Positions 53,001 through 61,149 of a DNA stretch of 64,000 bases are shown one piece after another. The notes under the pieces are model-generated. The model was not told where the DNA came from. It worked only from the letters and a program-made list of their open reading frames with translations, and ran no database searches. This DNA is from Caldicellulosiruptor changbaiensis (GTDB lineage Bacteria; Bacillota; Thermoanaerobacteria; Caldicellulosiruptorales; Caldicellulosiruptoraceae), in NCBI RefSeq assembly GCF_003999255.1, contig NZ_CP034791.1:186001-250000 (forward strand). The letters are read 5' to 3'. Both the position numbers and the translations under genes were made by a program. Within the stretch, counting starts at the first letter, position 1; every line of letters starts with the position of its first letter.

Positions 53001-53485
53001 TTGAGCTAAAAGATGGAACTGCAACACTTTTGCCTGATATCGACTATACAGCTTACACTCAAAATGGAGTTCTTTATATAAAAGTCAAAAAACCAGGAGT
53101 TGTTGACAGGTCAATTTCTGTCGAAATAAAAAGACCTGATTTGATTATAGACTACAATGGCAATCCAGTGGTTCCTGCAAAAGCTCAGGTTGTCGACCAT
53201 GTGACAGAAAGGACATCACCTGATGTGTCAGCAGAGTTTTCTACAACTGATACAAGAAAGGTAAAACTTACATTTACAGAACCAATGGACCCAGCAACAT
53301 TGGTCCCTCAGAACTTCTCCTGCGTTGCAGGCGGGAATATAATAAGCTTTGTAAAATCTTCTGACAATAGAGTTGTTGAAATAACATTTACAAACCCACT
53401 ACCAGCAGGGAGCATTGTAAACATATCACCAAATGTCAAGGATTTGGCAGGAAATTCTGTCTTGACCCAGGCTGTGAAGAAGTAG
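50015..53485 (+). CDS. Large S-layer homology (SLH) domain surface protein
   Basis: The 1,156-aa protein has a signal peptide (cleaved near IAANTQA), an N-terminal SLH region (about residues 25-195; the canonical repeat is SSFKDVPVSHWALGYIEAAK, then GLITGYPDGTFRPDQYLKVE) that tethers it to cell-wall polymer, and then a run of about eight to nine repeated Ig-like domains (Big_5-like, each with patterns such as KVTFSESVN, VDIELASALKL and FTEPMDP). These look like the building blocks of an S-layer or a large adhesin. Its end abuts a toxin-antitoxin module, about 68 nt downstream. Confidence 0.9.
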   Translation: MGKLLKRLATFVFLVCFTVNIVAFVGIAANTQAYNQAATVLKQKGVMTGDTKGNLNLDKPLKRSEIAKMMIILLGKKPLADFYANQRRSSFKDVPVSHWALGYIEAAKNIGLITGYPDGTFRPDQYLKVEELTAMVVRALGVKENELKGKYPLNYIKKAYDMNIYFGIEAEIEVGKLITRGQTAVILYNAFLNESLKEAKPVAIESIDNTTVKVTFDKELKTLDKSNFAFDNGLNVLDVKFADSTKKVVEIKTAAQQEGKEYTFVYKGQATNLKFTAKVIPFGLSEDIKVESLKKIDIKFTKAISQSQIDSLPIKVYVNDKEDSTAKFAVSQDFKTVSIIFQNKLNQGDKVRIVITNLMSETGQSFSITKEISCIDATQPKVVDFKVINSKKFKVIFNEPIDSSSNGSFKICDVSSVGATIKVDGNYLYAKVTPKYEENAIEIENYTPLADGSHTIEIADAKDFAGYRIAYYKTTFTTTLDRTPPRHVALNFVANNRLQLVFDEEIRTIDGSTPTGEYEVYQASDNTNHAIGAKVKLLSDGKTVDIELASALKLDVRALVSFEIRYRNVEDLLGNKDTNWVVVSSKANDDTTKPSVKSVEVLEGNVIKVTFSESVNAQDRVSSFKLLSSDGQTILDQVAKSVQRLKENDYSTYLVEFSSLEKVNGGTYILKISSIPDVSVRENIMDDATLSFAAKDTLPPTITAAIAKYDPASDNDKIDIFFSEAMDVDKLKNLSSYFIGSTSATIPLSSVKGAKVDYISPSANRVTLLIPGADDKTPGKWSVAGGVVDKLAAPTLTDTAGNFLANATIAMPYSILANFKGISPQDIEVLAIDKNTIQIKVLNDYIFASFDPASIMFRNAQSTTSLNGNPDNDKIVSLGIVSYVLSPDKKVVTLKTAALLTSDAKADTNDAGQEPEDLKIYTTGSGIKDQFDQVLNIPPTLDVNFYPNIKLKDKISPQQLSVSVGTGQNSDTIIVTFDEPVTTLPGINNTILAAGIELKDGTATLLPDIDYTAYTQNGVLYIKVKKPGVVDRSISVEIKRPDLIIDYNGNPVVPAKAQVVDHVTERTSPDVSAEFSTTDTRKVKLTFTEPMDPATLVPQNFSCVAGGNIISFVKSSDNRVVEITFTNPLPAGSIVNISPNVKDLAGNSVLTQAVKK

Positions 53486-53553
53486 TTGGGTTTGTGGTAT
53501 AATTATATTTATTGAAGATTTGAAGATTTTATATAAATGATGAGGTGTTTAAA

Positions 53554-53802
53554 ATGATATTAGATGCCAAAGAGGTAATTTCTGATGTAGACAAATATAT
53601 GGAAATTATAGAGAAAGAAGTAATAATATTACAAAAGGATGGCAAGAAAATTGCCAAAATCGTTACAATTAGGAAAAGGAAAAGGAGAAGAGATAATACA
53701 GAAGAAGTTTTAAAAGCAATAAAGGAACTGACAGGTATTGCAAAGGAGCTTAACATGGATGCAGATACAGTAAGAGAGGAGAGAATTTTGGGGAGTGACT
53801 AA
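53554..53802 (+). CDS. Phd/VapB-like antitoxin
   Basis: The protein (82 aa) starts MILDAKEVISDVDKYMEIIE and continues with VIILQKDGKKIAKIVTIRKR, the pattern of the Phd/YefM or VapB-type antitoxins in which an N-terminal DNA-binding dimer precedes a C-terminal toxin-wrapping tail. GATGAGGTG is 6 nt before the ATG at 53554 (a GTG three codons earlier is the longest-frame start). It overlaps the PIN toxin gene start by 8 nt, so the two were a VapBC operon. It remains intact although the toxin is destroyed. Confidence 0.75.
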   Translation: MILDAKEVISDVDKYMEIIEKEVIILQKDGKKIAKIVTIRKRKRRRDNTEEVLKAIKELTGIAKELNMDADTVREERILGSD

Positions 53803-54276
53803 GGTTGTAATTGATACAAATGTGGTTTTAGATTGGATATAAGGTAGAGAACCTTTTAAAGATGCTGCTGAGAAAATGTTCGAAATTATAACTTTAAGAA
53901 AAGATATAAAGGCATATGTGACTGCAAATAGTGTGACTGACCTCTTCTATGTTGCTAAAAAAACAATGAAAGTTGACAGAATTAGAAATTTACTTCTTAT
54001 AATTTTCAAAAAAGGTAGATATTATAAGTGTATTGAAAAGTGATATAATAAAATCATTAAAAAGTAACTATAATGATTTAGAGGATGCATTACAAATTAT
54101 TTGTGCTCTCAAGATACAGGCAGATTACTTGATAAAGTAAACGCCCGCACACTCGTGTCTTTAGGCATGAGTAAGGGCATTATCATTGTGTAATTGCAAT
54201 ATTAGATAAAACCACAATAAATATTTGTTAATCTCCTTTGCATATGTTATAATATATGCAAAGGAGATGATAGAAG

Positions 54277-54678
54277 ATGGCAGTAATCCACCACGGAAGA
54301 GGATATGTATATTCCATTCAGTACCATATAGTTTGGTGCGTAAAATATAGACACAAAATTCTGCAGGGGGAAATAGATACAAAATTGAAAGAAATACTTT
54401 TTGAGATAGCAAAAGAACAGGGTTTTGAAATAATAGCAATGGAAACAAATCAGGACCATGTCCATCTTTTAATAGATTGTTCACCTCAGCATTATATACC
54501 CGATTTAATAAAGACTTTGAAAGGTGTTAGTGCCAGAAGATTGTTTCAGTTCTTCCCAGAACTCAAAACTAAACTCTGGGGTGAACATTTATGGAATCCT
54601 TCCTACTTTGTTGCGACAGTAAGTGAAAATACTGAAGAACAAATAAAAGAGTATATCAATTCTCAAAAGGAGAAGTAA
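54277..54678 (+). CDS. tnpA: TnpA, Y1 HUH single-strand transposase
   Basis: The 133-aa transposase has the HUH metal motif in NQDHVHLLIDC and the catalytic Tyr in EEQIKEYINSQ near the C-terminus, with HIVWCVKYRHKIL at the start, the standard IS200 pattern. It excises and inserts the element as a single-stranded circle at TTGAT. AAGGAGATG is upstream of the ATG. tnpB follows 5 nt later. Confidence 0.95.
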   Translation: MAVIHHGRGYVYSIQYHIVWCVKYRHKILQGEIDTKLKEILFEIAKEQGFEIIAMETNQDHVHLLIDCSPQHYIPDLIKTLKGVSARRLFQFFPELKTKLWGEHLWNPSYFVATVSENTEEQIKEYINSQKEK

Positions 54679-54683
54679 TTCAG

Positions 54684-55850
54684 ATGATAATCACTTACAG
54701 ATACAGGCTATATCCTACGAAAGAACAGGAAAGACAACTGAAGAAGACCTTTGGTTGTGTTAGATTTGCATGGAACTATTTTCTTGCATACCAGAAAGAA
54801 GTTTATAGGCAGCAGAAGAAATCACCAAATGCTTTTGCGTGGATAAGACACCTGCAGCAGCACCTCAAAAGAGAGTATCCATGGCTTAAAGAGGTGGACA
54901 AGTTTGCTCTTGAGAACGAAATTAAGAGTCTTGAACAGGCATTTGAAAGATTCTTCAGAAACCAAGCTAAATATCCGAAGTTTAAAAGAAAGAAATCGAA
55001 CTACTTTTCATACACAACAAATTTCACAAACAATAATATCCAAGTGGATTTTGGAAAGTTAGCTACTGATACTGAACTAAACCGTTGCTGGGGCAGGATA
55101 AAATTACCTAAGCTTGGCTGGGTAAAAGCAAGAATCCACAGAACTTTTAATGGTAAAATCAAAACAGCAACTGTAAAGCTATTGCCAAGTGGGAAGTACT
55201 ATGTATCAATAACAGTAGAGCAAGACAAAGTAGACAATCCGAAGATAAAGGAGACACCTGCAAACTTTGCAACTGCTTTGGATCTTGGAGTCAAAGACTT
55301 CTTTGTGGACAGCAATAGCAGACACGTTGAAAATCCCAAGATTCTTGCGAAGTACGAAAGGAGAATAAAAAAAGTACAGAGAGAACTTTCAAGGAAAAGG
55401 CCTGGTAGCAAAAATTTTGAGAGAACAAGGAGAAAACTTGCAAAGCTGTATGAAAAGGTGACAAATATCAGGATGGATTTTTTACACAAATGGTCTTCAC
55501 GGGTTATTTGCGAAAACCAAGCGATAATCTGTGAAGACTTAAAAGTAAAAAACCTTGTGAGGAATCATCATCTGGCAAAAAGTATTATGGATGTATCATG
55601 GTCAAAGTTTGTAGAGATGCTGGAATACAAATCTAAATGGTATAACAGGATATTTCTGAAGATACCATCAAGTTTTCCATCATCCCAGATTTGCAGTAGT
55701 TGTGGATATAGGAATGAAGAGCTAAAGGACTTAAAAATAAGGACATGGCAATGTCCATGTTGTAGACAGAAACATGATAGGGATGAGAACGCAGCCAAAA
55801 ACATTCTGAAACAGGGATTACTCCAGTTAGGAATGGTAGTAAGTGTATAG
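54684..55850 (+). CDS. tnpB: TnpB, canonical RNA-guided endonuclease
   Basis: The 388-aa protein carries a complete RuvC triad, Asp200 (ALDLG), Glu284 (IICEDLKV) and Asp367 (HDRDENAA), with a zinc finger from Cys337/Cys340 and Cys357/Cys360. It cleaves DNA next to a TTGAT-type TAM guided by the element's omega RNA, which helps the element persist. It differs from the TnpB at 27410, in which the Glu position is altered. The RNA scaffold should start within or just after its 3' end. Confidence 0.93.
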   Translation: MIITYRYRLYPTKEQERQLKKTFGCVRFAWNYFLAYQKEVYRQQKKSPNAFAWIRHLQQHLKREYPWLKEVDKFALENEIKSLEQAFERFFRNQAKYPKFKRKKSNYFSYTTNFTNNNIQVDFGKLATDTELNRCWGRIKLPKLGWVKARIHRTFNGKIKTATVKLLPSGKYYVSITVEQDKVDNPKIKETPANFATALDLGVKDFFVDSNSRHVENPKILAKYERRIKKVQRELSRKRPGSKNFERTRRKLAKLYEKVTNIRMDFLHKWSSRVICENQAIICEDLKVKNLVRNHHLAKSIMDVSWSKFVEMLEYKSKWYNRIFLKIPSSFPSSQICSSCGYRNEELKDLKIRTWQCPCCRQKHDRDENAAKNILKQGLLQLGMVVSV

Positions 55851-55992
55851 GCGATGTAGTAGGGTTGGGACGACCCGAGCCGATAAAGGCGATGCCTGCT
55901 GAGACCTGTCCTCTACTACTGGGGATACAATCCCAGTAGCAAGTCTGGTCGATGAAGCAGGAAGCCTGCGACTTCAGTCGTGGGTAGTTCAC
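55851..55992 (+). ncRNA. Omega RNA scaffold at the IS605 right end
   Basis: Downstream of tnpB the sequence holds stable hairpins, CTACTGGGGAT/ATCCCAGTAG (55916-55939) and GCAGG-AAG-CCTGC within GAAG...CTTC (55957-55973), ending at the right boundary GTAGTTCAC. This is where omega RNAs end in IS200/IS605 elements, and the guide is the flanking DNA, here TACTCGTGATAAAGAAATGC of the split toxin gene. The 5' end probably lies inside tnpB. Position and role are inferred from the family. Confidence 0.55.
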
Positions 55993-56094
55993 TACTCGTG
56001 ATAAAGAAATGCATAGTAATAAAATTAGAATAATAACCCCAGAAGAGTTTATAAAGGTGTTTTCTTCTTAAAACTTGAAAATACCTCAAAATTC

Positions 56095-56135
56095 AAAAAG
56101 AGGCTGTATTAGTTTTAAAGGCAGCCTCTTTAAAT
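56095..56135. terminator. Bidirectional terminator before queD
   Basis: AAAGAGGCTG and GCAGCCTCTTT form a 9-10-bp stem; on the minus strand it is followed by TTTTTGAATTTT and on the plus strand by AAATTTT. It separates the toxin-antitoxin region from queD. No preQ1 riboswitch aptamer was recognised here. Confidence 0.6.
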
Positions 56136-56167
56136 TTTACATTTTTGCAAAAAGGAGTGATATTTCC

Positions 56168-56533
56168 TTGCTTCTCAAAAAAATCTTCAAGTTTGATGCA
56201 GCGCACAACCTCACAAAGTACCATGGAAAGTGTGAAAAGTTGCATGGGCACACGTACAAGCTTGTTGTCACAGTCAAAGGAAAATTAGATGAGCAAGACA
56301 TGGTTATAGATTTTGCCCTGCTCAAAGACATTGTCCAAAAAGAGGTCATAGACATTTTGGACCATGCATATTTGAATGATATAATCGAAAACCCAACAGC
56401 AGAAAACATTGCAAAGTGGATTTGGCAAAGGCTCTATGATAAAATTAAAGCGCAAAATTGTACCCTTTATGAAATTGAAGTCTGGGAAACAGAAGACAGT
56501 GGCGCAGTCTACAGGGGTGAAGATGATGATTGA
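56168..56533 (+). CDS. queD: 6-carboxytetrahydropterin synthase (QueD)
   Basis: The enzyme (121 aa) makes 6-carboxy-tetrahydropterin from dihydroneopterin triphosphate in queuosine synthesis. Zinc ligands His13, His26 and His28 (FDAAH; LHGH) and catalytic Cys22 (YHGKCEKLHGH) are visible, with DHAYLND and ETEDSGAVYRG further on. The start is TTG 56168, 10 nt after AAAGGAG; the longer frame upstream gives an unusual N-terminus. It overlaps folE2, which supplies its substrate, in an operon. Confidence 0.93.
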   Translation: MLLKKIFKFDAAHNLTKYHGKCEKLHGHTYKLVVTVKGKLDEQDMVIDFALLKDIVQKEVIDILDHAYLNDIIENPTAENIAKWIWQRLYDKIKAQNCTLYEIEVWETEDSGAVYRGEDDD

Positions 56534-57296
56534 TGTTCAGAGCCAGAAAGACCTTCGCGGCATTAGCATTCAAAAAGTAGGGATAAAAGACTTGAATTGG
56601 CCAATTGTTGTGATGGACAGGGCGAACAAGACTCAAACAACCATCGCAAAAATCACGGCAGCTGCAGAGCTGAAAGGTGACATGAGAGGTACTCACATGT
56701 CGCGTTTTATTGAGGCAATAGATGAGCTAAATGTGGTAGGTCCAAAAGAAATAGAAAGGCTTCTTGACAGAATAAAGGAAAAGCTTGACTCTCAAAAAGC
56801 CTACGTTCGCTTTGACTTTCCATATTTTATAAACAAAAGAACACCTGTAACCGAGACGCTTGCACCTTTAAAAGTTGATTGCTACTTTGAAGCAGAAAAA
56901 GGCGAAAAGTTTGATTTAAAGGTAGGTGTAATTGTTCCTGTCCACACACTTTGCCCGTGCTCAAAAGAGATTTCTGAGTACGGTGCTCACAACCAAAGAG
57001 CGTATGTGACAATTGAAGTGAGAATGAGACGTTTTATGTGGATTGAAGAGCTTGTTGAGATAGCAGAATCTTCTGCCTCATGCCCGCTCTATTCTATCCT
57101 AAAAAGGCCAGACGAAAAATGGGTTACAGAACGTGCTTACCAGAACCCGAGGTTTGTTGAAGACCTTTTGCGTGAAGTTGTTGTAAAAATAAACAGTGAC
57201 AAGCGAATCAAGTGGTACAAGGTTTTTGTTGAGAGCATAGAGAGTATTCATAACCACAACGCATTTGCATATATTGAAGGGGAAATAGCAAAATGA
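56526..57296 (+). CDS. folE2: GTP cyclohydrolase IB (FolE2)
   Basis: The 256-aa enzyme converts GTP to dihydroneopterin triphosphate, feeding folate and queuosine routes. The catalytic Cys lies in PVHTLCPCSKEISEYGAHNQ, a FolE2 signature, and ASCPLYSILKRPDEK and SIESIHNHNAFAYIEG are present. The start is ATG 56526 or the ATG just before it, both after GGGGTG; it overlaps queD by 8 nt, supporting co-regulation with queuosine precursor synthesis. Confidence 0.94.
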   Translation: MIDVQSQKDLRGISIQKVGIKDLNWPIVVMDRANKTQTTIAKITAAAELKGDMRGTHMSRFIEAIDELNVVGPKEIERLLDRIKEKLDSQKAYVRFDFPYFINKRTPVTETLAPLKVDCYFEAEKGEKFDLKVGVIVPVHTLCPCSKEISEYGAHNQRAYVTIEVRMRRFMWIEELVEIAESSASCPLYSILKRPDEKWVTERAYQNPRFVEDLLREVVVKINSDKRIKWYKVFVESIESIHNHNAFAYIEGEIAK

Positions 57297-57359
57297 TACA
57301 ATTAAAGTAACAAATCACTTTTGAAAAAGCGAGGGAAGGTTTTTTAAAACCGCCACGTA

Positions 57360-58799
57360 ATGAAGATAAAGATATATACAAAAAGGCTGGGAATCAGTAT
57401 TGCTGTGCTGGTATTTGGGATTGTATTTATCTTTCTCTTGATAAAGTATATAACAGTACGGAATGTCCAGCCGCAAGAGGACAATATAAGCTATCTTAAA
57501 AAACTATTTGGTCTTAAAAATGCCCAGCTTGTTGAAAGTGATATCAAGCTTGAAAAGCTTCCTGATGAGACTTTTATGTACAAGTACCTTTTTGAAGATG
57601 ACAAGTCAAAGTATGAAATCTATATGAAAGAGAACCAGTCAGTTGTTTACTTCAAAAAGTATCAACCGTCAGATGTTGTAAATGACTTTTCATTCAATGA
57701 TGTAAAGTCAAAAGCATTCAAGCTTCTGTACAAGTTTGCACCATACACAAAAGGAAATGTTGAGCTTTATGTCACCCAAACCAAAGACAAATACATCTGC
57801 AACTTCTACCGTGTAGAAGGGGACAAAAAGGTGCTGTCAAATGAAGCAGTGATTGTTCTAAATAAAGACAATGGTGAGCTTTTAGAGTTTAACATAAGCT
57901 GGTTTTCGAATATAAACTTTAAATCTGGTAGCAAAAAAGGGAATGAGGAAGACAAAATTTTAAAAAGTATAAAGATTGTGCCAGCAATCAGCAGCGATTC
58001 TTTTTTAAAATATACGACATTAAACAATATTCTCTCCTTAAAAGACCTCTACTTTGACTATGTAGAAGGAAAAGTCTTCCCAGAGATCAATTTAAACCCA
58101 AATAAATTTAATCTCCAAGAGTACAACAATTACGTAGATTATGTCCAAAAGAAGGCATCAGTTGAGTATGTTAAGCTAAAATTTGGCAAGATTTTAAACA
58201 TGCTATCGTCTCAGCAAAGAAGATTGCCATTTTCATTATCTGAATTCAAAATTGAGCCATCTGGTGGATATTCGTACAAAAAAGATAGTTTATATGGCAA
58301 GGTAGAGATATCGGCGGATAAGTTTGGAAACATCCTCAAGATGACAGCAAACCTCAAAGCATCTGGCAATATCAAGAAGGTAGAAGCTAAGGTTTTGAAC
58401 GACAGGGCAGAGCAGCTTATGCAAATTCTTTTGGGTAAATATGTTACTGCTAAATCCTATATTTTTGACAATGAAAATGAACATGCTGTTTCATACAAAT
58501 TCTATGTTGGCGGGGCTTTTGTTATGGCAGGAAAGCTAAATATCAGCTTTGACAAGCTTTCTGGCGAGGTCACCACAGTTGATTTTGATTTAGGATTGAA
58601 GCCAGAGTTTATGGAAAAGGCAAAAGAAGTAAAGGACACAGCTGAGTACCTAAAACTTGTGAGATCCAGCGGGTTTGAAGAGGTGTATGTATTGACAAAA
58701 GACTATGGCAAGGTGTATCTTTTTGAAAAGGGTGTAGATGCACACTTGGCGCTAAAGCCCAAGTTTGACCTGACATATCTTATGAATGCAACAAAGTAA
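57360..58799 (+). CDS. Membrane-anchored protein with YcdB/PepSY-like repeats
   Basis: The 479-aa protein has one N-terminal membrane helix (LGISIAVLVFGIVFIFLLI) and a large extracytoplasmic part with two repeats resembling YcdB/YcdC (DUF4901) or PepSY domains: NDVKSKAFKLLYKFAPY, ICNFYRVEGDKKVLSNEAVI and VLNKDNGELLEFNISWF, then KVEISADKFGNILKMTANLK. PepSY-like domains often inhibit extracellular peptidases. The family assignment is tentative. It stands between folE2 and an amidohydrolase gene, with a start ATG right after a 60-nt gap. Confidence 0.65.
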   Translation: MKIKIYTKRLGISIAVLVFGIVFIFLLIKYITVRNVQPQEDNISYLKKLFGLKNAQLVESDIKLEKLPDETFMYKYLFEDDKSKYEIYMKENQSVVYFKKYQPSDVVNDFSFNDVKSKAFKLLYKFAPYTKGNVELYVTQTKDKYICNFYRVEGDKKVLSNEAVIVLNKDNGELLEFNISWFSNINFKSGSKKGNEEDKILKSIKIVPAISSDSFLKYTTLNNILSLKDLYFDYVEGKVFPEINLNPNKFNLQEYNNYVDYVQKKASVEYVKLKFGKILNMLSSQQRRLPFSLSEFKIEPSGGYSYKKDSLYGKVEISADKFGNILKMTANLKASGNIKKVEAKVLNDRAEQLMQILLGKYVTAKSYIFDNENEHAVSYKFYVGGAFVMAGKLNISFDKLSGEVTTVDFDLGLKPEFMEKAKEVKDTAEYLKLVRSSGFEEVYVLTKDYGKVYLFEKGVDAHLALKPKFDLTYLMNATK

Positions 58800-58828
58800 G
58801 ATAAAATAGAAAGGGATGAGGTACATAA

Positions 58829-59995
58829 ATGGAGGTACTTATTAAAAATGCAAAGATTTTTACAATGGATGAAAAGGGAATAGTTGAAAAGGGAGACATC
58901 TTAATCAGGGATGGCAAGATACATAGAATTGATGAGAAAATCACAGCAAATGGTGCAGAGGTTATAGATGCAACTGGAAAGCTTGTCTTTCCGGGCTTTA
59001 TAGATGCACACTCTCACATTGGTATGTGGGAAGACTCTGTTGGCTTTGAAGGAGCAGATGGCAATGAAGATTCAGACCCTGTCACACCACATCTTCGCGC
59101 AATTGATGCTATAAATCCGTTTGACAGAAGCTTTGAAGAGGCGATAGCAGGCGGGGTTACATGCGTTGCAACAGGTCCTGGGAGTGCAAATGTCATTGGC
59201 GGCCAGTTTTGTGTTATAAAGACATATGGCAAAAGAGTCGACAAGATGGTTATAAAAGAGCCTGCTGCGATGAAGGTTGCGTTTGGCGAAAATCCAAAAA
59301 GTGTTTACCATGAAAAGCATCAAGCACCTCAGACGCGCATGGCAACAGCCGCAATCTTAAGAGAAGCTCTTTTTAAAGCTAAAGAGTACTTAAATAAGAA
59401 ACTTGAAGCAGAAAAAGACGATGAAAAAGACCCTCCAGAGTTTGACATGAAAAGCGAAAGTTTGATTAAGGTATTGAATAAAGAGATTCCGTTAAAGGCT
59501 CATGCGCACAGGGCAGATGATATCTTTACAGCTATCAGGATTGCAAAGGAGTTTGATGTAAACCTAACTTTGGACCATGTGACAGATGGGTATTTGATTG
59601 TGGATGAGCTGAAAGAAGAGAACATCCCATGCATTGTTGGGCCAAACCTTACAGACAGGTCAAAGGTTGAGCTTAAAAACCTTGACTTTAAAAACCCCGG
59701 AATATTAGCTGAAAACGGCATTCTTGTTGCTATCATGACAGACCATCCTGTAATTCCACAAAAGTACCTGACACTTTGCGCAGCGCTGGCCTGCAAAAGT
59801 GGGATGGACGAATTGGAAGCTTTAAAGGCAATTACAATAAACCCTGCAAAGATTTTAGGAGTTGACAGCAGGGTAGGAAGTATAAAAGAGGGCAAGGATG
59901 CAGATATTGTTATTTATAGCGGCCATCCTTTTGAGCTTTTTTCTGAGATAGAGTATGTACTTATAAATGGGCAGATTGTTTATAAGAAGGGATAA
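58829..59995 (+). CDS. Amidohydrolase (imidazolonepropionase/dihydroorotase-like)
   Basis: The 388-aa enzyme starts MEVLIKNAKIFTMDEKGIVE and has the metal ligands FIDAHSHIGM (HxH), KAHAHRADDI and LDHVTDG (His residues) and IMTDHPV (Asp). The C-terminal strand IVIYSGHPFELFSEIEYVLI closes the small beta domain of the amidohydrolase superfamily. The substrate cannot be told. GGGATGAGG lies upstream of the ATG. It is followed by the tsaE-tsaB-rimI operon. Confidence 0.9.
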   Translation: MEVLIKNAKIFTMDEKGIVEKGDILIRDGKIHRIDEKITANGAEVIDATGKLVFPGFIDAHSHIGMWEDSVGFEGADGNEDSDPVTPHLRAIDAINPFDRSFEEAIAGGVTCVATGPGSANVIGGQFCVIKTYGKRVDKMVIKEPAAMKVAFGENPKSVYHEKHQAPQTRMATAAILREALFKAKEYLNKKLEAEKDDEKDPPEFDMKSESLIKVLNKEIPLKAHAHRADDIFTAIRIAKEFDVNLTLDHVTDGYLIVDELKEENIPCIVGPNLTDRSKVELKNLDFKNPGILAENGILVAIMTDHPVIPQKYLTLCAALACKSGMDELEALKAITINPAKILGVDSRVGSIKEGKDADIVIYSGHPFELFSEIEYVLINGQIVYKKG

Positions 59996-60044
59996 CGTTT
60001 TTAAGTAGAATTGAAAGAAAAATTTCAAAAGGATGTAAGTAGCT

Positions 60045-60512
60045 ATGAAAGATCTGATTTCATATTCGTATGATGAGACACTTTCAATTGGCTATAAAAT
60101 AGGCAAAAACCTTTTTAAAGGTGCAATTGTAACGTTGCACGGGGATTTAGGCAGTGGCAAAACAGCCTTAGCAAGAGGCATTGCAAAGGCTTTTTCAATC
60201 GATGACATCTCAAGCCCAACCTTTACTATATTTCATATTTATGATGGAAAATTGCCGGTGTACCATTTTGACATATACAGAATAGAAGAGGATGATCTTG
60301 AGGACATAGGCTATGAAGAGTATTTTTATAATGATGGAGTAACTTTGATAGAGTGGGCAGACAAACTAAAAAGACTTTATCCAAAAGAGTGTCTTAGAAT
60401 TGTCATTGAAAAGCTTGATAGCAATGTTCGAAAAATTATTTTAGAAGGTATAGGGGATAAATACAAAAGGATAGAGGATGTGGTTGAAAAGGATGAAGAT
60501 TTTGGGGATTGA
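60045..60512 (+). CDS. tsaE: TsaE, t6A synthesis ATPase
   Basis: The 155-aa ATPase has the Walker A LHGDLGSGKTALARGIA and the conserved SPTFTIFHIYDG and YHFDIYRIEEDDLEDIGYEE. It works with TsaB, TsaC and TsaD in making N6-threonylcarbamoyladenosine in tRNA. Its 3' end overlaps the tsaB start. AAAAGGATG precedes the ATG by about 9 nt. Confidence 0.95.
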   Translation: MKDLISYSYDETLSIGYKIGKNLFKGAIVTLHGDLGSGKTALARGIAKAFSIDDISSPTFTIFHIYDGKLPVYHFDIYRIEEDDLEDIGYEEYFYNDGVTLIEWADKLKRLYPKECLRIVIEKLDSNVRKIILEGIGDKYKRIEDVVEKDEDFGD

Positions 60513-61149
60513 GACATCGGGCAAGGTTGCAAGTGCCTGTATACTTGACGATGAGAAGATTGTTTCAGAGATAACTCTTAACACAAAGCTTGTTCACTCT
60601 GTTATGTTAATTGACTTAATTGACATGGCACTCAAAAATGCTTCAATTGACATCTCTGACATAGACCTGTTTGCGGCCTCAATAGGCCCTGGTTCTTTTA
60701 CAGGGCTTAGAATTGGTGTTTCAACCATCAAAGGATTTTGTTTTGCACTAAACAAACCCTGCATTGGTGTAAACACTTTGGAGGCACTTTGTTACAACTT
60801 TTATTCATCATCAGACTTTCTAATGCCTATTTTGGATGCAAAGTCTCAAAAGGTGTTTGCAGGGGTTTTCAGGTTTGAAGATGGAGAGCTTGTGACCTAT
60901 GAAGAGACTTCAATCTATGAGGTCGATAGGGCAAAGAAAATGGCAGAGAAATACAATCCAATTCTTCTTGGTGAAGGATTGGATGTATATGACTTTTCCT
61001 CTTTTAAACTTGCGCCAACGTTTTTGCAGTATCAGAAAGCCTCAAATGTGGCAATTGTAGCAAAAAAGCTTGCAGAAAAAGGCAAGTTACTTTCTCACTT
61101 TGAACTTGTCCCGCTGTATCTCAAAAAATCGTATGCAGAAGGGAAATGA
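60493..61149 (+). CDS. tsaB: TsaB, t6A complex subunit
   Basis: The 218-aa protein starts MKILGIETSGKVASACILDD and has the ASKHA-fold signature SIGPGSFTGLRIGVSTIKGF, where the glycine-rich loop is characteristic of TsaB (YeaZ). It has lost the metal site of TsaD and acts as scaffold for it. The longest frame begins at 60478; the ATG at 60493 gives the family N-terminus and has an AAGG just before it. It overlaps tsaE by 20 nt and rimI by 4 nt. Confidence 0.95.
   Translation: MKILGIETSGKVASACILDDEKIVSEITLNTKLVHSVMLIDLIDMALKNASIDISDIDLFAASIGPGSFTGLRIGVSTIKGFCFALNKPCIGVNTLEALCYNFYSSSDFLMPILDAKSQKVFAGVFRFEDGELVTYEETSIYEVDRAKKMAEKYNPILLGEGLDVYDFSSFKLAPTFLQYQKASNVAIVAKKLAEKGKLLSHFELVPLYLKKSYAEGK

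Larger units (their letters stand above)
54134..55992 (+). mobile_element. IS200/IS605-type element with tnpA and tnpB
   Basis: The element is bounded by the split PIN gene, which fixes its ends: TTGAT lies immediately 5' (54129-54133), the target of ISDra2-like transposases, and the right end is GTAGTTCAC at 55992. It has no terminal inverted repeats, as expected. The left end forms a hairpin (GCCC...GGGC around ACTCGTG/CATGAGT, 54145-54178). Both genes are intact, so the element may be active. Confidence 0.9.
53795..56071 (+). pseudogene. VapC PIN-domain toxin, broken by stop, frameshift and IS605
   Basis: The gene starts at GTG 53795 with VTKVVIDTNVVLDWI, containing the first PIN Asp. A TAA at 53840-53842 replaces the expected Leu codon before GREPF. 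The frame shifts near an A6 tract at 54008-54013, after which VDIISVLKSDIIKSLKSNYN and ADYLI follow. An IS200/IS605 element (54134-55992) then splits the gene; downstream the reading resumes as TRDKEMHSNKIRIITPEEFI and ends at TAA 56069-56071. The rejoined protein would be a normal PIN toxin of about 130-140 residues. Three separate lesions show it is dead. Confidence 0.85.

Noticed and set aside
56033-56167. preQ1 riboswitch before queD
   Set aside because: The hairpin present fits a bidirectional terminator; the preQ1 aptamer tail and loop pattern was not found.
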